Source of the DNA: Sipunculus nudus
Lineage: Eukaryota; Annelida; Sipuncula; Golfingiida; Sipunculidae
Reading direction: 5' to 3'
NCBI GenBank assembly: GCA_026874595.1
Contig: CM049306.1
Span: 96,837,642-96,901,641, forward strand
Length of the DNA: 64,000 nt
Positions within the stretch are counted from its first letter, which is position 1. The number at the start of each line of letters is the position of its first letter. A model generated the notes under the pieces. That model made no database searches. It was not told where the DNA came from and saw only the letters and a list, made by a program, of their open reading frames with translations. Of the stretch, positions 51,176 through 58,131 are shown one piece after another. The position numbers and the translations under genes are program-made.

Positions 51176-53977
51176 ATTCGAATCTAATCTAATAATAAAT
51201 AATGTATAAACATGAACCCTCTTAAACTTGGATTTTACCAAACTCGTGTAATTAAGGTTTAGAACTGTGATTCATTCTGAAACCCCCGTTTCCACAAGGG
51301 CGCTTAAATTATTCTCCATACATTATGTTTAAATTATATATTATTATTATTATTATTATATATATATATACTTTATATAATAGGTTATATTTTATTTTTC
51401 GTGGGCTTACTATTAACTTTATTATATATCCATTGACTTATCAGTCTTTATTCCAAATTACCCAGCCCCCGCTACTTTGGTGATTCATATGCATGACTTT
51501 ACTTATAAAATTCCTTTAATTATATCAATTAATAATTAAAGCTTTCCCGAGCGTGAGAGTGAGGCATTGAATGCTTCCGAACAGGTTCCAACTTTTCAAA
51601 GTGAAAATCAACCGCTTTTGTCATTTTCTATCAAGGGGAAGACACAAGGACATTCGAGAATATCCCCTATTATATTACCTCATAGTATGGACACCCGTCG
51701 TCCGCTTCCGTCGTGAATCGGTCCCAGACCGATTTGTGCGCACGGTGTGACGGGTGCGGGTGCGGAAGCGGATAGGTGAGAATGCCCTATGTAATTTTAA
51801 CTGACTCGAATTTGACGGACGACGGATAACGGAAGCGGGTGCGGGTGCGGGTGCGGAAGGAAAGAACGGATAGGTGTGAACGCCCCTTAAGAGTGAAAAC
51901 TTTTAGATAGACCAATGATTTATTATCACCCGAGCTTTCGAAGCGCACTGGCTTCTTCGTCATGTGGTAAGTGGGAACGGGTAGAGAGGTGTATTTATAT
52001 TGTGGCGTAACAATGTATAAAGCCCATTATGCTAAAAACAGAGTAAATACAAATTCTAAGATATAAACAGTTAATAAGATAATGATGGCATTCACTCTGC
52101 AGGAAATTTATCCATTTTTGGTCTTATTACTCTCTCCGAACTTACAACAATAAACAGTTTATGCCGCGGACTCATGTTCAGTTATGTAACTTGATTGTTA
52201 AGCAATTACATGATGCTATCAGGAATAAATATTAATCTTAATATTAGATTTTATTCACATATAAATCTTTTTTTAAATTTGAATACCATAGTGGCTTCCA
52301 TTTTGGCATTTGTGTTATGTATTTAATTTGCAAGGAGAACCGTGGTAGGCCTTACGGTTTCTGGCTCTGGCTACGACATGTACACGGTCTATTATATACA
52401 TTCCTTGTAAATCCACAGCCCACCAAGAATTGTTTTTCTTATTCGTCCAAGAGAAGGTCGTGTTACACGAAGTTGAACCAGAAACTGGAACAGACGCCTG
52501 GTGGGTGATGTTGGTACTTCCATTTCCGGACTGGCGGGTAGGTTTTAAATATGCTATGTCTGTAATCATACTGATATGTGTTTAGCACACGTCTTGCATG
52601 AACAATGTACGCGAGTAGACTTTAAAGTAAATAATATAATATACTATGCATGCTGGGCCAGTCCAATATTTCTTCAGTTTAAATATGATTATATCAATCA
52701 CAGTTAGTAAAATCCGGAAGAGAGTGGCCTTGGCATATCTCTAAAATAAAACATGTCATACAACATGGTTGCCGCTTCCTTTCTATGGGATCCTCCAGTT
52801 TATGTCTGTTTGGTTCTGAGACACAGTTAAGTCATGCACTTAAAAGCCAGGGCCCACGGAAAACCTACTACAACTAAACAGCCTGGTATTTTTTAAAGAT
52901 GATGGCAACATTTTGAAATCAAATGGTAATATTAACATAATTGGGACTCGATAACAATAACTAGCATGTTTATTGACCAAGTACATAAAACCATTTTTTG
53001 CCACACGAATTAGACATAACACACCATGAAACTAATCATCCAAGAAGAAACATTACAGAAAAAATGTACTCATTACATACCAAAATGAAAGCTTCTTATA
53101 GAAAAATTAACTTAAACTTCATTTTATACACGTATTTGTGAAATATTGTGTGTTGTTTTTACAAAAGTTGACATTATCCCGTGGTGGAGAAAATCTTGAG
53201 AAGTCAAATGGTTTCTTCCGGCTTCTGTTTCTTTAATGTTGTGGACCTCACAATACTTGCTTACATGTGTACCAACAAAAGGTAAAAATACCAGCTTTTA
53301 TCAGATATCAATATTTGTTTCTCTGTAGACAATATTTCCAAAGATAATTAAATTTAAAGAGTGTGAAAGTACCAACCAATATCAACTTGAATCTGATGAG
53401 CATGTCAACTCACGAGTGACTACTTATTATTTCTATGCATATCTACATTTTACTACCACTTTACAAATAACTAAAATATTATTGAAAAAATATTTTGTCT
53501 TCGTATGTTTGCTTAGATTAAGTTTCTTACAGGCTCTTGTGTCAATTATTAAAATGAATACAATTTTTCTTTAAAGCCATTGGAGCGCCAACTTCTTAAT
53601 TAAAATATTTAAATTACTTGACAGTCCCTTCCTGGATCTACCTACCAGAACAATGATTTGGTCAATGCAGGTGTTGGTACAACTTGGTAACTGTAATCGA
53701 GTTCCAATATTTTCACTTTGATTTCATGATAATGTTAACTTAAGCTTTCTACCAATACTAGTTTATTAGTTGTGGTTGGTCGTTCATTGTTCCTGGTACC
53801 CCACATCCCAATAAAATAAAATGCATACCGGTGCCTTTATTTGAAATAATCAGGATTCAGAGCAATGTTATCCCTCTATATTAAAAAAACAAACAAACCT
53901 GTGCTTGAGAGGCTTCGTGCTGGTCTAGCTACTGTTGCCAGAAAACATAGCTGAAGGCCGATCTGTAATCTGTTCAT
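16695..53977 (-). CDS. Receptor protein tyrosine phosphatase: F-type lectin + multi-EGF + TM + D1/D2
   Basis: Single-pass membrane receptor assembled from 42 exons with consistent GT/AG sites and phases (5319 nt, about 1772 residues). Order: signal peptide (1-26), FTP lectin-like domain (27-167), Cys-free linker (167-191), EGF/laminin-type modules (192-1140), membrane helix (about 1152-1174), juxtamembrane, D1 phosphatase, D2 pseudophosphatase ending at a TAA at 16695-16697. D1 has every catalytic element: WPDHG (Asp about 1396), HCSAGVGRTG (Cys about 1428, Arg about 1434) and the Q-loop MVQNL. D2 has Leu where the catalytic Arg belongs and no WPD loop. The expected activity is dephosphorylation of phosphotyrosine in cytoplasmic partners, with extracellular ligand control. 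Odd: duplicated EGF exons, and a minisatellite and transposons touching exons. Ligand and pathway cannot be told from sequence. Confidence 0.9.
17366..19262. repeat. 63-bp minisatellite derived from the D2 P-loop exon and its 3' splice site
   Basis: About 30 tandem 63-bp units. On minus the exon-proximal (A-type) unit reads ...TTTATCATTAG, then GTATGGTGTGGAGCTG and TCGGGACTGTTCTGTGC, i.e. the intron end, acceptor AG and first ~50 bases of the exon at 17281-17416. A-type units run to about 18060; B-type units (GAAGCTGTCGGGACTACTC) fill the rest. Because the period is a multiple of three, long spurious plus-strand ORFs (21-residue period) appear at 17434-18612 and 18609-19235; they are not genes. 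Confidence 0.93.
20932..20967. repeat. (TA)n microsatellite in a D2 intron
   Basis: A perfect TA run between the exons at 20580-20693 and 22261-22389. Confidence 0.95.
23310..26213 (-). CDS. PTP receptor exons 29-36: catalytic phosphatase domain D1
   Basis: Exons 26126-26213, 25745-25812, 25554-25590, 25318-25415, 25057-25179, 24528-24676, 23705-23840, 23310-23432. Motifs in order: KQNRFKNIIPYDKNRV (substrate tyrosine loop), DYINASYI, MLWEEKVPLVVMVT, KCTKYW, VSWPDHGVPTNP (general acid Asp), LVHC|SAGVGRTGTF (nucleophile and Arg, split by an intron inside the Ser codon), RINMVQNL (Q-loop), QYIFIHECLLEAL. All key residues are present, so activity is expected. Confidence 0.95.
24961..24995. repeat. 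Poly-G / poly-C hairpin tract in a D1 intron
   Basis: A run of about 17 G, then CTCAG, then seven C; it could fold back. It resembles the GCTTCAGCCCC core of the hAT-like remnant at 62816, so it may be a worn copy. Confidence 0.6.
26438..26817 (-). CDS. PTP receptor exons 27-28: juxtamembrane region
   Basis: A 44-nt microexon (26774-26817; KPKFWRDFVQGSSN, donor ACA|GTAAGT) and a 152-nt exon (26438-26589; IELGVIKNRQKK, then SVKVVDYPQYMIHLLG and EEEFK). The first is basic. The second ends in the EEEF that precedes D1 in receptor PTPs. The microexon is needed to bring the frame from phase 2 to phase 1. Confidence 0.8.
27155..27260 (-). CDS. PTP receptor exon 26: transmembrane segment
   Basis: Encodes NIVPSVVNKSAV followed by IAVLIVLGICVVAGALLAV and IYIR, a clear membrane helix (residues about 1152-1174) with a basic stop-transfer side. 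Phase 1 in, phase 2 out, donor CCG|GTAAAG. Confidence 0.93.
27711..28185 (-). CDS. PTP receptor exons 24-25: membrane-proximal EGF exons
   Basis: 27964-28185 (222 nt; CNDGKYGENC, CDACPIGKYGDRC, CECREGFQGLRC) and 27711-27836 (126 nt; CSNGRHGKSC, CILPCNRTNGHC, CTDGSFGPC). The 126-nt exon has a close counterpart at 59132-59260 in the upstream paralogue. A (TA)n tract at 27577-27618 separates it from the membrane exon. Confidence 0.88.
28681..30418 (-). CDS. PTP receptor exons 20-23: EGF block 2 (A-B-C-[D]-E)
   Basis: A 30197-30418 (222 nt, ends YQYPLC), B 29688-29786 (99 nt, CISGRYGSTC), C 29482-29580 (99 nt, CRAGAYGERC), E 28681-28902 (222 nt, ends YKGPQC). Each is most like the exon with the same letter in block 1. 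The D position is occupied by a frameshifted relic at about 29150-29250. All four are phase 1-1 with good splice sites. Confidence 0.88.
29150..29250 (-). pseudogene. Decayed EGF exon D of block 2
   Basis: From an AG at 29251-29252 the frame reads CTHGKYGKK then stops. Removing the shift in a seven-T run (seven A on minus), near 29221-29230, would give the expected Cys pattern CLHGEC seen in exon D of block 1 (CLHGQC). No proper donor follows. It is skipped in the assembled gene, and skipping keeps the frame because its neighbours are phase 1-1. Confidence 0.7.
31192..31374 (-). CDS. PTP receptor exon 19: EGF-like, 183 nt
   Basis: Encodes CLEGRYGTDC, CPGKCVGVC, HCPACENSYYGYKC, CGGGCDMC and VGDC. 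It is a 1.5-module exon sitting between the two duplicated blocks and unlike either. Acceptor AATCAG, donor ACAA|GTAAG. Confidence 0.87.
31715..36285 (-). CDS. PTP receptor exons 14-18: EGF block 1 (A-B-C-D-E)
   Basis: A 36064-36285 (222 nt, ends YQYPLC), B 35335-35433 (99 nt, CVKGRYGQTC), C 35042-35140 (99 nt, CLDGAYGENC), D 33116-33211 (96 nt, CISGKYGKRC...CLHGQC), E 31715-31936 (222 nt, ends YKGPTC). All are phase 1-1. The 222-nt exons each hold two EGF units joined by a CxxCxxGFFG-type bridge. Order and sequence parallel block 2 at 28681-30418. Decayed EGF remnants lie between C and D. Confidence 0.88.
32137..33112. mobile_element. 976-bp MITE with TA target duplication, next to an EGF exon donor
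   Basis: The ends are inverted repeats (CACTCAAAAAACAGATTGG at 32137; inverse with one difference ending at 33112), flanked by TA on both sides (32135-32136 and 33113-33114). The interior is packed with at least fifteen ACCAAT/ATTGGT variants and has no coding capacity. A tRNA-like segment lies inside. The TA plus TIR pattern suggests a Tc1/mariner-type non-autonomous element. Its 3' TA forms positions +2 and +3 of the splice donor of EGF exon D. Confidence 0.85.
32527..32595 (-). repeat. tRNA-like (Thr-like) segment inside the MITE
   Basis: Minus strand: A-box-like TGGCCGAGGGG (plus 32578-32588), anticodon-loop-like CTTGTAC, and a perfect B box GGTTCGATTCC (plus 32535-32545) at tRNA spacing. 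Stems are imperfect, so it is probably a captured tRNA or SINE head rather than a working tRNA gene. Confidence 0.5.
33550..34060 (-). pseudogene. Two decayed EGF exon remnants between exons C and D
   Basis: Minus-strand reading near 33975-34045 gives ECTQGKYGVECRKS and SGCYH, an EGF start with no acceptor AG at its edge. Near 33555-33600 it gives KYGELNF...VCKACING before a GTAAGC donor, with the module's middle Cys lost. Neither has a usable pair of splice sites, so they are not part of the assembled transcript. Confidence 0.5.
36660..38400. repeat. Five tandem copies of a ~335-bp repeat with GGAC-rich tail
   Basis: Landmarks resembling CAGATACTTCAGCTTTTGTA recur near 36790, 37118, 37459, 37793 and 38130, with GGATATGGGTAACAGAGACC and GGTGGCGCCACC in each unit. 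The array ends in GGACGGCCGGACGGACGACG and a GTCAGCTGAGCT motif like that at 10970. It lies within an intron of the receptor and is non-coding. Confidence 0.85.
38584..38688 (-). CDS. PTP receptor exon 13: EGF-like, diverged member of the array
   Basis: 105-base phase 1-1 exon: CIVGRYGDKC, CPSGCSLQNKSC, GHCSHG. Its upstream intron carries the same CACACA and CCTTTGAATTTTTGTTT landmarks as the 614-bp unit, so it is an older copy at the array edge. Confidence 0.88.
38800..41570. repeat. 614-bp tandem array carrying the EGF exons, in an A-B-A-B pattern
   Basis: Exon plus flanking intron repeats with period 614. Diagnostic differences alternate. Copies near 39050 and 40277 read TTACGGTAATGAACTAAAAT and GGAGGAGTG; those near 39663 and 40891 read TTCCGGTAATGAACTGAAAT and AGAGGAGTG. 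Likewise AATTATGCCC at 39492 and 40720 alternates with AATATGCCC at 40106 and 41334. The last event was therefore duplication of a 1228-bp dimer. Confidence 0.92.
38935..41495 (-). CDS. PTP receptor exons 8-12: five near-identical tandem EGF exons
   Basis: Five 105-base phase 1-1 exons at 41391-41495, 40777-40881, 40163-40267, 39549-39653 and 38935-39039, spaced exactly 614 bp. Each encodes CIVGRYGDKC...CPSGC...KSCDKTSGHC. The four from 40881 to 38935 appear identical in protein; the first (41391-41495) has Gly-to-Val after CIV and Ser-to-Ile after SGC but no stop. All splice sites are intact. Because every unit is symmetric in phase, copies can be gained or lost without breaking the frame. 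Confidence 0.88.
42103..42207 (-). CDS. PTP receptor exon 7: EGF-like
   Basis: 105-base phase 1-1 exon: CIAGKYGVAC, CPGGCGGKDKHC, GYCLNG. It is the nearest diverged relative of the tandem exons that follow. Intron DNA between 41500 and 41900 is a worn copy of the 614-bp unit. Confidence 0.88.
43040..43600. repeat. Dispersed repeat relic in an EGF intron
   Basis: Repeated phrases (GTGACCTCTGACCTCATT or GACCTCTGACCTCATTGA, AAATATGCGTG, CATATG) at roughly 130-170-bp spacing, ending in a GGACAAACGG tail. No coding content. Probably the same broad class as the GGAC-tailed repeats elsewhere in the window. Confidence 0.4.
43656..43760 (-). CDS. PTP receptor exon 6: EGF-like
   Basis: 105-base phase 1-1 exon: CVNGTYGNTC, CPAECAGSKKLC, GHCADG. 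Acceptor TTTAG, donor ACG|GTACG. Confidence 0.88.
43995..44090 (-). CDS. PTP receptor exon 5: EGF-like
   Basis: 96-base phase 1-1 exon: CVKGRYGDKC, then CSVNCSDGVC and CKF. It is the first Cys-rich module after the linker. A (TA)n tract lies immediately upstream at 44112-44156. Confidence 0.88.
45070..45144 (-). CDS. PTP receptor exon 4: Cys-free linker
   Basis: A 75-base open exon between TTGGCAG and ATG|GTATTG, phase 1-1, encoding NRRNESNGRPTF...GNTSKN. It has no Cys, is rich in Asn/Ser/Gly and contains an N-linked glycosylation sequon (NES). Phase and position fit between the lectin exon and the first EGF exon. No homologue is recognised, so it rests on splice sites and open frame. Confidence 0.55.
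45490..45910. repeat. ~73-bp tandem repeat, about six copies
   Basis: The unit contains CCAAGGATTAACAAAGTTAT, ACCTCCACTCTTGCATAAAA and AGAGCCAGATAT. Copies vary by a few bases and one is truncated. It lies in the intron upstream of linker exon 4. Minus-strand ORFs across it are repeat by-products. Confidence 0.88.
46480..49030. mobile_element. Candidate element with word-rich, inversely oriented ends
   Basis: 46500-46800 is dense in CTACGG/GTACGG/TTACGAC words. 48760-48990 carries the same kind of words in inverse orientation (CCGTAAC, CCCTACTG, ACCGTACTGG). The GC-richer middle has no recognisable ORF; a TGACGTCA motif lies at about 47929. No clean terminal repeats or target duplication were found, so boundaries are approximate and it may be two separate repeats. 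Confidence 0.35.
50658..50873 (-). CDS. PTP receptor exon 3: C-terminal half of F-type lectin domain
   Basis: Continues the domain with YVKPYEIRLSN, the Cys pair in WVTCSERLRGPQ and NVTCRESG, and the terminal strand LGLCQVQVFGKPG, which is the family's LCEVEV-type ending. Acceptor CATAG, donor CCAG|GTAAG, phase 1 at both ends. A Harbinger-like element begins about 80 bp beyond the acceptor in the preceding intron. Confidence 0.88.
50951..51887. mobile_element. Harbinger-like MITE (937 bp) with TAA target duplication
   Basis: Terminal repeat AGGGGCGTTCACACCTATC at 50951 and its inverse ending at 51887, with TAA at 50948-50950 and 51888-51890. Near each end further inverted GCACCCGCTTCCGT / CGGAAGCGGGTGC blocks recur. 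The interior holds a (TA)n tract (51120-51172) and no transposase. The 3-bp TAA duplication fits PIF/Harbinger. It lies in the intron between the two lectin exons. Confidence 0.85.
51891..51990. repeat. Dispersed repeat, copy 1
   Basis: Contains CTTTTAGATAGAC, GCTTTCGAAGCGCACTGGCT, TCTTCGTCATGTGGTAAGTG and GGAACG. A second copy with the same order of phrases is at 57987-58090. Confidence 0.7.
52356..52559 (-). CDS. PTP receptor exon 2: N-terminal half of F-type lectin domain
   Basis: Encodes DIAYLKPTRQSG, then SCNTTFSW and NSWWAVDLQGMYIIDRVHVV, matching the WWxVDL and following beta-strand of F-type lectin (fucolectin/FTP, F5/8C-like fold) domains. A variable loop before the SC is rich in Ser/Thr/Asn. 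The acceptor is ATTACAG and the donor AAACC|GTAAG (phase 1). The Arg-rich RARNR after the strand falls where sugar-contacting Arg residues occur in the family, but the spacing is not the classical one, so fucose binding is uncertain. Confidence 0.85.
53899..53977 (-). CDS. PTP receptor exon 1: start codon and signal peptide
   Basis: ATG at 53977-53975 opens MNRLQIGLQLCFLATVA, a charged start, hydrophobic core and small-residue end typical of a secretion signal, followed by RPARSLSST. The donor is CACAG|GTTTG, leaving one base that joins exon 2 to make Asp. The same frame is open further upstream with another Met, but only this Met places the hydrophobic core at the N-terminus. No TATA box is obvious upstream. 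Confidence 0.75.
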
Positions 53978-54099
53978 CTTGATGAAGAAAATCCATGTGC
54001 AAAATACAACATTTATTTTAGTCGCAAGTGCATGTCTAGTAAATGTCACTTCTTCGTCTTCACTAAGCAACCGTAAGCTTTACTATACGCTTTCGTAGT

Positions 54100-56580
54100 T
54101 TCCTGATACCATCATCTTTTTTTGATCAGAATATATAGCTGAAAGGGCGTATAGTGCAAATCCACTCAGGATATAATTGCTATTAGTAACATAAGGGTTC
54201 AAGCACGCGATTAATAAAATGCAAAATGTGTTTAGTAATAACGAGTACACTGTGTTTTAGGATAGGATGACTTAATGTGACAAGTAGGCTTAAGTTATCC
54301 TAAATACTTTCTCGTAAATGTTTCATACCAGATATACTATTTAGATACTGTTATTATTACAGCTAATAACCGCCAACAACCAGCTATGATACTTCCCTGT
54401 CTTTATCTTTAATCACGAGCAAGCACAGTCAGAAGGCTGGACATATATATATCTCTACAGAGTTATTGCCTAATAACATCAAATGGACCGGGAAGTATTT
54501 TCTTTAAATACAGGACACATCATATGACTCCAATACAAACACGTTTTTGTGTGGGTGATATATGTTTAACTACATGTAAAGATTAATAGGAAGAGAATCA
54601 GAAAGAAACAGAAGTATTTACACATTTAAGCAGTAATAATGTAACAGTTAAACTCATTCCATGGGGATATTTACAAAGGCTTGACCGAAAAGATTAATTA
54701 TAAATTACTATTCACCCTTAATAGTTTGTTAAGATTGCATTGATCTATAAGTTTATCATAATCTCGATGATTTTTTATAATATCCGAATCTTTGTACTAT
54801 AATTTTATTTAAATTCGAGTCATTTTGGTAATTTTTAATTAATTCCAATATCTTAATTGCTCTACATTTCTTACATAATTTCAACGACTGCTGTTTCACT
54901 GATTACCAGGAATTTGGGTAAATCTGATACATTTGAAGAAAAAATCTCTTCCTTATCACAATGTGTAATATTTTAGAACACAGGGGGCCCATAGAGTGGC
55001 AGAGTGAATAAATGAAGATTATGTTTACTGTCAGTGACCATGTTTTTTTAACCTACGCATTATTATACAATTTAAGCAGGCGAAAATTAAGCGTATTCCC
55101 CTAACAGACACCTGTATGAGCCTATTCCTCGGTGTACATCAACAAATGGATAGCCGGAAAACAGACAAGTTTTGTATACAGATGCATTTGTTTATATGCA
55201 ACTCCGAGTAAATTAAGCACTAATTGTCACCTCATGACTTATCCATCAATGAAACCACGAGGTGGTGACAACGACAATTAATGAAAACGTTTCTCGTGTG
55301 TCTCCAAACACATTTACGATAGAATATTTTCCACAAGGTAGATTGTCCAAACAATTTTTGGGTAAAAATACAAGTATATAAAAATTTTGTTCTCTTTGCT
55401 ATCAAGAGATAGCAGCACAAGCTAGAACGGGGATCCTTGTTGATGGGCGAGGTTAATGAAGCGATGGTCTTTATAACACTATTTATGAAGAATTATAACC
55501 CTTACATCAACTTTAGGTATCACGTTTTATTATCGCCAGCTATCCAAAATTGTAAATGTCGTTTTGGAATTCCCTCATTTTAGGGAAAGTTAGGTGACTC
55601 TGCACTTTTCAGTTAGGCTGGGTTTCCACACATACCATTTGATATCAAAAATGTGCCATTTACAATATAAAAGATTCAGTGCAAGGCCCTTGTTTGCTGA
55701 GAAAAATAAGGGGAGGGGGATATTCAAAGAAGACACTGGCTCAACATATCCGAGCATGCACCTCCCGGCCCCTACCCCATCTCCCCATATGACAAACAGG
55801 AGGAAAAAAAATCCCTCTCCCAAAATATCATAACCTAACATTTATTACAATCAGTGTGGAAAATTGCCTTTCCGTGGACTCTATGTGACCTTAATCGCAT
55901 ATTCATTCTATGAATAAACATAAGCATTGGACATGAGCAACCAATTAGGTGACCGTAAGCATTGTAAACCGTCAATCATCTGACAAGCACAAAATTTGCA
56001 TAATTTGGCAGAGCCCTGCCAAACATAACCCGTGTAGTCTGTACCAGTACACATGTCGGCATGTGTTCGGGATACTTTTTATATTTTTATACAAATTAAC
56101 GAGAGAGTATAAATGTTATAGGCCAAAGGTTGCAGGAGCCATTTTTCTGATTACCGATTGAATAATAATAACTTACCTGGCACGTTATTCGTATGAGACA
56201 AATAATCAAAAATATCTTTATTATATGTTTTAATAATATGCAACTTATGAACACTATAGGCACGGGTAAAAAGTTAAATTATTTTCTTCATTTTCCCAAT
56301 GAATGATCCACACGCGGAAAATCTTAATATTTCTCTTATTTTTTCGGTGCACCCTCTGTGGTGTGACGATTATATTTGCCATATACTGATATGGAGTTAC
56401 TTACCATTAAGATACCAATCGATGTGTAAGAACCTTATATTATCCAGTGTCAGTCCTTCCTCGTAAGCACAACGACACTAACTTTCAGATTTGGTACTTT
56501 CTTAATGAATGCAATAGTGTCTGCTCAAGTCCTATTCAAAACGTAATCGATCCCACCCGCCCGGTCTATTTGCCACGGGT
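54100..56580. other. Intergenic gap between the two receptor genes
   Basis: Lies between the polyadenylation signal of the upstream paralogue and exon 1 of the phosphatase gene. No exon-like ORF, tRNA or clear transposon is seen. The promoter of the phosphatase gene should lie in its lower part, but no TATA or initiator stands out. Confidence 0.5.
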
Positions 56581-56586
56581 TTTATT
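56581..56586 (-). terminator. Polyadenylation signal of the paralogue
   Basis: AATAAA on the minus strand about 76 bases after the stop codon at 56662, the usual distance range for an animal 3' UTR. It supports 56662-56906 being a genuine terminal exon. Confidence 0.55.
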
Positions 56587-56661
56587 ATATGTAAAAAAAA
56601 ATAAGGGCCTGTCCATATGGACCTTACATCTTGCACACTATAATTCGACGAATATCATAAA

Positions 56662-56906
56662 TCAGATGGAGAGAGGTCTTGGCTTCTTCTTTATATCTTT
56701 GAGGCCACTCTCTCCTTTTACCAAGCTGACAGGTTTTGCTGCCGCAATGTTTTGCACTACCATTTCTGCAGCTCCAATTTTGTTCATGTGCACTTCGTCA
56801 TCACGGTGGGGGACGTCAAAGGAAATAGTGTGATACAGGACTTCATCGTAATGCCGGATTGGTGTTAAGTATTCATCAATCAGTTCGGGCGGGTTAGGTG
56901 GAGACA
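56662..56906 (-). CDS. Paralogue terminal exon: cytoplasmic tail
   Basis: 80 residues from SPPNPPELIDEYLTPI to the stop at 56662-56664. Three tyrosines sit within 13 residues: EYLTPI, HYDEV and VLYHTI, the last fitting the ITIM pattern [SIVL]xYxx[IVL]. The end (DIKKKPRPLSI) is basic. No kinase or phosphatase fold. Acceptor TTGCAG. Confidence 0.75.
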
Positions 56907-57910
56907 CTGCAAAAAAGATCTTCATCTTTAAATAATGATAAGTAGACATGAATTACTGGTTGTCGTATTTATTTTTAAATTTCAGCCAACACTCAGATAT
57001 ACACACGAATTTAATTTATTTCATATACATTAGTCGTACAAAATATTAATATATTTTACCCAATATCGTAGCACATTTTAATGTTTCATGATATTAAAAG
57101 TGTTGATTTAGGCTTAATTCTGATTACTACGGAAATAAGTATGTATTAAAAATATACGAGACGTAAATATTATCCCGTCTTATCGGGGCAATTTCGTTTT
57201 GCACTCTTGATTGTACAACAGCATATAAATGTTTGACCTAAAAATACTTAAGACAGCAAAGGTCCGATGAGAACAATCCCCTTGGATGAATTATTCAATT
57301 CGTGCTTAAATGGGTTCCACACTGTCATGGAAACGAGGGAATCATGTCACATGATTAATCATCATTTAAGGTTTAGGTAATTCTGAAAGACTGTACTTCG
57401 TTAACAGCTGGGCAACTGTTACACTTTTTTTGTGAAAAACTATTTTACGGATTGAAATTAAAGCCTATTTTTATGGCATAATGCCAATATGAGATAGGGA
57501 AGTAATATGGTGTGTCCACTGTGGTACACCAACCATATTGCGTTTTTTGTCTCATTCTTGTTCTTACATAATCAAAACTGTGTCCCAACAGTAAGCATAT
57601 TCTATTATGTTGTAATAGTATGCTTTTAAATCACATAATTCTGGATACCCCTCACCAGTCTGTGTATTTTAGTCTTAAGACCTGATAAGTATTTTTATAA
57701 ACAACAGAGAAAGAAGAAACAGGCATAAGGTCTACTCAAAAGTAGCTAGTTGTACTATATGGCAATGTCTGTTTAACAATAATGAGACACGAAAGACTCA
57801 GATCTTTCAGTCAGTCTATCAAATAAAAGGTCTGAAAAGTTCTTTCATTTTATAAAATGCCTTAATGGATCAGGCAGTTTGAAAATTGAATGATTTCATA
57901 CATTGACTGT

Positions 57911-57982
<72 letters not shown>

Positions 57983-58090
57983 TAAAGATAAAGAGTGATA
58001 CCTTTTAGATAGACTAACTTGTTTTTTAAGACACGAACTTTCGAACCGCACAGTATTCTTCGTCAGGTGGTATGTGGGAACGTGTTACCA

Positions 58091-58131
<41 letters not shown>

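Noticed and set aside
54000-54070. Upstream in-frame Met as start of the phosphatase gene
   Set aside because: It would bury the hydrophobic signal peptide about 30 residues in; the Met at 53977 gives a standard signal peptide.
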